Below are positions 26,799-32,396 of a stretch of DNA of 32,396 nucleotides, piece by piece. Under the pieces are notes generated by a model. That model was not told the DNA's origin. It saw only the letters and a program-made list of their open reading frames with translations, and ran no database searches. The position numbers and the translations under genes are program-made. The stretch's first letter is position 1. The number at the start of each line of letters is the position of its first letter. The DNA comes from Rhizobacter sp. (GTDB lineage: Bacteria > Pseudomonadota > Gammaproteobacteria > Burkholderiales > Burkholderiaceae_C), in NCBI GenBank assembly GCA_025355545.1, contig JANXZN010000020.1, positions 1 through 32,396 of the forward strand. The letters are read 5' to 3'.

Positions 26799-26855
26799 CG
26801 AGCGGCCAAACCAGTCGCGGAGGGGCCGGATCCGCTCGTGGGACGGTACCGCTCG
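26799..26855. promoter_or_regulatory. Cluster of three CGAGCGG/CCGCTCG heptamers upstream of epsD
   Basis: CGAGCGG at 26799-26805, CCGCTCG at 26832-26838 and 26849-26855, inside the only sizeable non-coding gap upstream of the eps block. Confidence 0.25.
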
Positions 26856-26999
26856 CCACAGTAGTCTCCGACCTACAACGCCCTCGCGGAGTGTACTTGT
26901 GAAGCATGGCCGCACATCAACCCCCAACTGAGGGAACGCCGGCCGCAATCTCTCGCGAAAGCGTGAACAAGTCGCGCGTTCGCGCCCGCCAGCGCACGC

Positions 27000-27770
27000 T
27001 CACAGCAACGCTTGGTGGCGCGCCAGACGCCAGCCCTCGGCGCCGCCTTTTGACCGAGTCAACATCCACAGTTCCCTGAACGGCACAGCGCCGCCATCGG
27101 CGGACTCCCGGATCAGGCCCGAGAACTCGACGCTGACCACAATGGCCTGCGCCAAGGTCTCGAACCCGAGCAGTTCGGCGTGCAGGGTGACGACTTCGGT
27201 CGAGCGCGACTCCTCGCCGCAGACGCTGCGCCCCGGCAGTTCCAGGCACAACTCGGCGAGCATCTCGGGGGTCGTGAGCACGCCGAGCGTGCACATCTCG
27301 TGGCGATCCCATGCGTCCTGCAACTGCACGAACAGGCGGCGCAGGTCCGCCAGCAGCGCCGCGCGGCCCTCGCCTGCCGGCAAGGCGATGACCGCCGCTC
27401 GGCCGAGGCCGCCGGCCCGCGGCCGAAGGTCGCCGCCGACCCGCCGGGGCAGCGCCACAAACCCGGCCAGGCGCTCGGCCGAGCGCGCGCGCCACCACCA
27501 CGCGACGGCGCCGGCGACCACCAGCGCGCCACCCGCCGTCGACAGTGTGGAAGCCGGCAGGTGCGCCGGCCAGCCCTCGAGCACGAGCAGTGCGGCCAGC
27601 GCCGCGAGCACGCCGACCGACGTCGCAAAGCTCCCGAGTGCCGAGGCGCATGCTTGATTGGCGCTCAGCGCGAGCAGCACCCCCACACAGACGCGCGCCG
27701 AAGCACCGAACGCGAACCGCCCTCGCGCGCGCGCTGCGTGATCGGCGATGGGTGGGTGGTGGATGCGCAT
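27000..27770 (-). CDS. Tim44-like domain membrane protein
   Basis: LLADLRRLFVQLQDAWDRHEMCTLGVLTTPEMLAELCLELPGR...TEVVTLHAELLGFETLAQAIVVSVEFSGLIRES...PFRELWMLTRSKGGAEGWRLARHQ resembles the Tim44-like domain of proteins encoded beside ubiE in Burkholderiales. Confidence 0.7.
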   Translation of the reverse strand: MRIHHPPIADHAARARGRFAFGASARVCVGVLLALSANQACASALGSFATSVGVLAALAALLVLEGWPAHLPASTLSTAGGALVVAGAVAWWWRARSAERLAGFVALPRRVGGDLRPRAGGLGRAAVIALPAGEGRAALLADLRRLFVQLQDAWDRHEMCTLGVLTTPEMLAELCLELPGRSVCGEESRSTEVVTLHAELLGFETLAQAIVVSVEFSGLIRESADGGAVPFRELWMLTRSKGGAEGWRLARHQALL

Positions 27771-27792
27771 CGGACCCCGCCTCAGCCGCCGC

Positions 27793-28524
27793 TCAGCACT
27801 TGATGCCCACATGCAGCGCGACCACGCCGGCACTCAGGTTGTGCACGTCGACGTGGCCGAAGCCGGCCGCCTTCATCATCGTCTTCAGTTCTGCCTGGCC
27901 CGGGTGCATGCGGATCGACTCGGCCAGATAGCGATAGCTCTGCGCGTCGCCCGCCACCCACTGGCCGATGCGCGGCAGCACGTTGAACGAGTACCAGTCG
28001 TAGGCCTTCGCCAGCGGCGGCGCGACCTTCGAGAACTCCAGCACCAGCAGGCGCCCGCCGGGCTTGAGCACGCGGTTCATTTCGGTCAGCGCGGTGTCCT
28101 TGTGCGTCATGTTGCGCAGGCCGAACGCGACGCTGACGAGGTCGAACCTGGCGCTCGCGAACGGCAGCGACTCGCCGTCGCAGATCAGCGTCGGCAGCAC
28201 CAGGCCCTCGTCGAGCAGCCGGTCGCGCCCCTGGCGCAGCATCGCCTCGTTGATGTCGGTGTGGACGACGGTGCCGTTCACGCCCACCTTCTTCGCGAAC
28301 GCGCGCGCCAGGTCGCCGGTGCCGCCGGCGATGTCGAGCACGCTCTGGCCCTCGCGCAGGTTCGCCACCGCCACCGTGTAGGCCTTCCAGGCGCGATGCA
28401 GGCCCATCGACATCAGGTCGTTCATCACGTCGTACTTCGACGCGACCGAGTCGAACACGCCGCGCACGCGGCCGGCCTTTTGCGATTCGTCGACGGTCTG
28501 GGAACCGAAATGGGTGTCGCTCAT
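27793..28524 (-). CDS. ubiE: Ubiquinone/menaquinone biosynthesis C-methyltransferase
   Basis: [106 protein letters not shown]: UbiE signatures. Confidence 0.97.
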   Translation of the reverse strand: MSDTHFGSQTVDESQKAGRVRGVFDSVASKYDVMNDLMSMGLHRAWKAYTVAVANLREGQSVLDIAGGTGDLARAFAKKVGVNGTVVHTDINEAMLRQGRDRLLDEGLVLPTLICDGESLPFASARFDLVSVAFGLRNMTHKDTALTEMNRVLKPGGRLLVLEFSKVAPPLAKAYDWYSFNVLPRIGQWVAGDAQSYRYLAESIRMHPGQAELKTMMKAAGFGHVDVHNLSAGVVALHVGIKC

Positions 28525-28547
28525 CGTCGGGGCCGCTCAGTGGTCGC

Positions 28548-28964
28548 TCAATGGTGATGGCCGCAGCCGGCGCCGGACTCGGCCTGCATCGGCGCATCGC
28601 GGCTGCCCCCGGCCTGCGCCAGACGCTCCTCGTACTTGCGCCACAGATCGCCCCGCTGCGAACCGAGGAAGTACAGGTAGTCCCAGGAGAAGATGCCGGT
28701 GTCGTGGCCGTCGGAGAAGCTCGGCTGCACCGCGTAGTTGCCGATCGGCTCGAGTGCCGTCAGCACGACCTCGCGCTTGCCGGTCTGCAGCACCTCCTGC
28801 CCGGGGCCGTGGCCCTGGACCTCGGCCGAAGGCGAATAGACCCGCATCAGCTCGAACGGGATGCGAAACTGCACGCCGTCGGCGAAGCCGACCTCCAGCA
28901 CGCGCGACTGCTGATGCACCGTGATCGAGGTCGGTTGCGGGGTGTTCGCGGTCAGTCCAGCCAT
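28548..28964 (-). CDS. DUF971 (gamma-butyrobetaine hydroxylase-like N-terminal) domain protein
   Basis: PTSITVHQQSRVLEVGFADGVQFRIPFELMRVYSPSAEVQGHGPGQEVLQTGKREVVLTALEPIGNYAVQPSFSDGHDTGIFSWDYLYFLG; His-rich C-terminus CGHHH. Confidence 0.92.
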   Translation of the reverse strand: MAGLTANTPQPTSITVHQQSRVLEVGFADGVQFRIPFELMRVYSPSAEVQGHGPGQEVLQTGKREVVLTALEPIGNYAVQPSFSDGHDTGIFSWDYLYFLGSQRGDLWRKYEERLAQAGGSRDAPMQAESGAGCGHHH

Positions 28965-29059
28965 GCGTTTCGTTCTGTGGGACAAAGCCGCCGCAGTGTA
29001 GCGAACCGCCCTGCCCCGGCTCGGCTCGGGGACTTGCGCCACAGGGCTATTCGCGGCGC

Positions 29060-32000
29060 TCAGACCAGCACGCGCTCGATCCCGCCGTCGTTTGCGCGCG
29101 CCACGTACTCTGGCATCCAGTCGGGGCCGAGGATGCGGTTCGCCATCTCGACGACGATGTAATCGGCCTCCAGCAGCCCGTTCGTCAGGTCGCCGGTGTA
29201 GCGCGACAGCCCCTGCAGGCAGCTCGGGCACGATGTCAAAATCTTCACCGGCCCGCTGTCACCCACTGCACCGGTCTTGCGCAACGCGGCCTCGTCCTTG
29301 CGCAGCTCCTCTTCCTTGCGGAAGCGCACCTGCGTGGAGATGTCGGGCCGCGTGACCCCGAGCGTGCCGCTCTCGCCGCAGCAGCGCTTGCTCTCGAGCA
29401 CATTGGCGCCGAGCAGCGCCTTCACCGTCTTCATCGGCTCCTGCAGCTTCATCGGCGTGTGGCAGGGGTCGTGGTACAGGTAGCCACCGCCGCCGGCCGC
29501 TCCGAGCGTGATGCCCTTCTCCAGCAGGTACTCGTGGATGTCGATGATTCGGCAGCCGGGGAAGATCTTGTCGAACTGGTAGCCCTGCAGCTGGTCGTAG
29601 CAGGTGCCGCAGCTCACCACCACGGTCTTGATGTCGAGGTAGTTCAGCGTGTTGGCGACGCGGTGGAACAGCACCCGGTTGTCGGTGATGATTTTCTCGG
29701 CCTTGTCGAACTGGCCCGAGCCGCGCTGCGGGTAGCCGCAGCACAGATAGCCCGGCGGCAGCACTGTCTGCACGCCGGCGTGCCACAGCATCGCCTGGGT
29801 CGCCAGGCCGACCTGCGAGAACAGCCGCTCCGATCCGCAGCCCGGGAAGTAGAAGACAGCCTCGGTCTCGCTGGTCGTGCCGACGGGGTCGCGGATGATC
29901 GGGACATAGTCCTTGTCCTCGATGTCGAGCAAGGCCCGCGCCGTCTTCTTCGGCAAGCCGCCCGGCATCTTCTTGTTGATGAAGTGGATCACCTGTTCCT
30001 TGATCGGCGCGGTGCCGACGGTCGCGCGCGGCGCCGCGGTCTGCTTGTTGGCCAGGCCGCGCAGCAGGTCGTTGGCGATGCGCTGTACCTTGAAGCCGAT
30101 GTCGACCATGCCGATGCGCAGCAGCTTGATCGTCTCGGGGCTGGTGGCGTTCAGGAACATCATCGCCATCTTGTTGCCGGGCCGGAAACTCTTCTTGCCC
30201 ATCTTGCCGAGCAGGTTGCGCATGTTCATCGAGACGTCGCCGAAGTCGATGTCCACCGGGCACGGGCTCAGGCACTTGTGGCAGACGGTGCAGTGGTCGG
30301 CCACGTCCTCGAACTCTTCCCAGTGCTTGATGCTGACGCCGCGGCGCGTCTGCTCCTCGTACAGGAAGGCCTCGACCAGCAGCGAGGTCGCGAGGATCTT
30401 GTTGCGCGGGCTGTACAGCAGGTTCGCGCGCGGCACGTGCGTCGCGCACACCGGCTTGCACTTGCCGCAGCGCAGGCAGTCCTTGACCGAGTTGGCGATC
30501 TCGCCGATGTCGCTGCGCTGCATGATCAGCGACTCGTGGCCCATCAGGCCGAAGCTCGGCGTGTAGGCGTTGGTCAGGTCGGCGCGCAGGGCCGGGTCGC
30601 GCAAGAGCTTGCCCTTGTTGAAGCGGCCTTCCGGGTCGACCTTGAGCTTGTATGCAGTGAACCCGGCCATCTCGGCCACGGTCAGGAACTCGAGCTTGGT
30701 GATGCCGATGCCGTGCTCGCCCGAGATCACGCCGTCGAGCGAACGCGCCAGCTTCATGATCCGCGCGACCGCCGCGTGCGCGGTCTGCAGCATTTCGTAG
30801 TTGTCGCTGTTGACCGGGATGTTGGTGTGCACGTTGCCGTCGCCGGCGTGCATGTGCAGGGCGACCCAGACGCGCCCCTTCAGCACATCGCCGTGGATCT
30901 TCTGGCATTCGTCGACGATCGGCTTCAGCGCCGCACCGGCAAAGATGCTTTGCAACGGGGCACGAATCTGCGTCTTCCACGACGCACGCAGCGTGTGGTC
31001 CTGCAGTTCCTCGAAATAGGTGCGCGTCGCCCCCGACTCGGCCACGTCGAGGTGCGTCAGCCAGTGCTGCCACTGCGCGCCGACCTCGCGCAGAACCGCC
31101 AGCGCCTGCTGCACCCGGTCTTCGAGCAACTCGGCCGAAGCGATCTCGCCGGCGTCGTCGCTCTTGCCCAGCGGCAGGTCGCCCTTCGTGAAGAAGGCCT
31201 CGAGCGCGTCGACCAGCGCCAGCTTGTTGCGCAGGCTCAGCTCGATGTTGATGCGTTCGATGCCTTCGGTGTACTCGCCCATGCGCGGCAGCGGGATCAC
31301 CACGTCCTCGTTGATCTTGAAGGCGTTGGTGTGCTTGCTGATCGCCGCGGTGCGCTTGCGGTCGAGCCAGAACTTCTTGCGCGCCTCCGCGCTGACCGCC
31401 ACGAAGCCTTCGCCGGCGCGACCGTTCGCCAGGCGCACGACTTCACTGGCGGCGCGCGCGACCACGTCGGCGTCGTCGCCGGCGATGTCGCCGAACAGCA
31501 CCATCTTGGGAAGACCGCCGCGCTTGCTCTTGGTCGCGTAGCCGACCGCGCGCAGGTAGCGGTCGTCGAGGTGCTCGAGGCCGGCCAGGATCGCGCCGCC
31601 GCGCGCGGCCTCGGCGAACATGAAGTCCTTGATGTCGACGATCGACGGCACCGCGTCCTTCGCGTTGCCGAAGAACTCGAGGCACACCGTGCGCGTGTGC
31701 GCCGGCATCTTGTGCACAACCCAGCGCGCGCTCGTGATCAGCCCGTCGCAGCCTTCCTTCTGGATGCCCGGCAGGCCGGCGAGGAACTTGTCGGTCACGT
31801 CCTTGCCCAGGCCTTCCTTGCGGAAGACGCGGCCGGGAATGTCGAGCTGCTCGGTACGCTCCAGGCGTCTGCCGGAGGCATCGAAATAGCGCAGCTCGAA
31901 GCTCGCCACCTCGACGTCGTGAATCTTCCCGAGGTTGTGGTTCAGCCGCGTGACCTCGAGCCACTTCGCCTCGGGCGTGACCATGCGCCAGGACGCCAGG

Positions 32001-32396
32001 TTGTCCAGCGCGGTGCCCCAAAGCACCGCCTTCTTGCCGCCGGCGTTCATCGCGATGTTGCCGCCGATGCACGAGGCTTCGGCCGAGGTGGGGTCGACCG
32101 CGAACACGAAACCGCCGCGCTCGGCCGCATCGGCGACGCGTTGCGTCACGACGCCGGCTTCGGTCCAGACCGTCGCGACCTCGCGGGCTACGCCGGGCAG
32201 CACGCGCATCTCGACCTCGGTCATCGCCTCGAGCTTTTCGGTGTTGATGACTGCGCTGTTCCAGCTCAGCGGGATCGCGCCGCCCGTATAGCCGGTGCCG
32301 CCCCCGCGCGGAATGATCGTCAGGCCGAGCTCGATGCAACCCTTCACCAGGCCCGCCATCTCGGCCTCGGTGTCGGGTGTCAGCACGACGAACGGG
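29060..32396 (-). CDS. Large FAD-binding / Fe-S (CCG-domain) oxidoreductase, DUF3683-type, 5' truncated by window edge
   Basis: [18 protein letters not shown] (FAD_binding_4), [19 protein letters not shown] and [10 protein letters not shown] (FAD oxidase C), [11 protein letters not shown] and [13 protein letters not shown] (4Fe-4S), [10 protein letters not shown] and [12 protein letters not shown] (CCG domains). Confidence 0.93.
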   Translation of the reverse strand, partial: PFVVLTPDTEAEMAGLVKGCIELGLTIIPRGGGTGYTGGAIPLSWNSAVINTEKLEAMTEVEMRVLPGVAREVATVWTEAGVVTQRVADAAERGGFVFAVDPTSAEASCIGGNIAMNAGGKKAVLWGTALDNLASWRMVTPEAKWLEVTRLNHNLGKIHDVEVASFELRYFDASGRRLERTEQLDIPGRVFRKEGLGKDVTDKFLAGLPGIQKEGCDGLITSARWVVHKMPAHTRTVCLEFFGNAKDAVPSIVDIKDFMFAEAARGGAILAGLEHLDDRYLRAVGYATKSKRGGLPKMVLFGDIAGDDADVVARAASEVVRLANGRAGEGFVAVSAEARKKFWLDRKRTAAISKHTNAFKINEDVVIPLPRMGEYTEGIERINIELSLRNKLALVDALEAFFTKGDLPLGKSDDAGEIASAELLEDRVQQALAVLREVGAQWQHWLTHLDVAESGATRTYFEELQDHTLRASWKTQIRAPLQSIFAGAALKPIVDECQKIHGDVLKGRVWVALHMHAGDGNVHTNIPVNSDNYEMLQTAHAAVARIMKLARSLDGVISGEHGIGITKLEFLTVAEMAGFTAYKLKVDPEGRFNKGKLLRDPALRADLTNAYTPSFGLMGHESLIMQRSDIGEIANSVKDCLRCGKCKPVCATHVPRANLLYSPRNKILATSLLVEAFLYEEQTRRGVSIKHWEEFEDVADHCTVCHKCLSPCPVDIDFGDVSMNMRNLLGKMGKKSFRPGNKMAMMFLNATSPETIKLLRIGMVDIGFKVQRIANDLLRGLANKQTAAPRATVGTAPIKEQVIHFINKKMPGGLPKKTARALLDIEDKDYVPIIRDPVGTTSETEAVFYFPGCGSERLFSQVGLATQAMLWHAGVQTVLPPGYLCCGYPQRGSGQFDKAEKIITDNRVLFHRVANTLNYLDIKTVVVSCGTCYDQLQGYQFDKIFPGCRIIDIHEYLLEKGITLGAAGGGGYLYHDPCHTPMKLQEPMKTVKALLGANVLESKRCCGESGTLGVTRPDISTQVRFRKEEELRKDEAALRKTGAVGDSGPVKILTSCPSCLQGLSRYTGDLTNGLLEADYIVVEMANRILGPDWMPEYVARANDGGIERVLV

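Overview
This 32.4 kb GC-rich window looks like a betaproteobacterial (Burkholderiales-type) exopolysaccharide (EPS) locus of the exosortase-B/Eps class, with housekeeping genes on its right flank. Left edge, + strand: dTDP-rhamnose genes (rfbB partial, rfbD, rfbA), a DUF1996-type lipoprotein with a Pro-Ala repeat linker, and a small secreted protein I cannot assign. About 4.9-20.5 kb, - strand: ten glycosyltransferase-type genes (DUF707-like, four GT4, one GT25, one GT26 with a C-terminal STAS-like extension, three GT2), a hexapeptide acyltransferase, a Wzx-type flippase, a Wzy/O-antigen-ligase-type protein and a 2OG-Fe(II) oxygenase. About 20.8-26.8 kb: epsI (+) convergent to an xrtB-epsG-epsF-epsE-epsD block (-). 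About 27-32.4 kb, - strand: Tim44-like protein, ubiE, DUF971 protein and a 5'-truncated FAD/Fe-S oxidoreductase. Most worth follow-up: (i) a ~210-nt run of perfect hairpins before the DUF1996 gene whose last stem pairs with the likely Shine-Dalgarno; (ii) an N-terminal tandem 24-residue motif in EpsG matching the MshEN c-di-GMP-binding pattern, in a kinase-like protein with a changed Walker A Lys and no Tyr tail; (iii) the STAS-like extension on the GT26 enzyme; (iv) no visible PEP-CTERM substrate, no rfbC and no priming transferase in the window. All family calls come from reading the translations; no database search was run.
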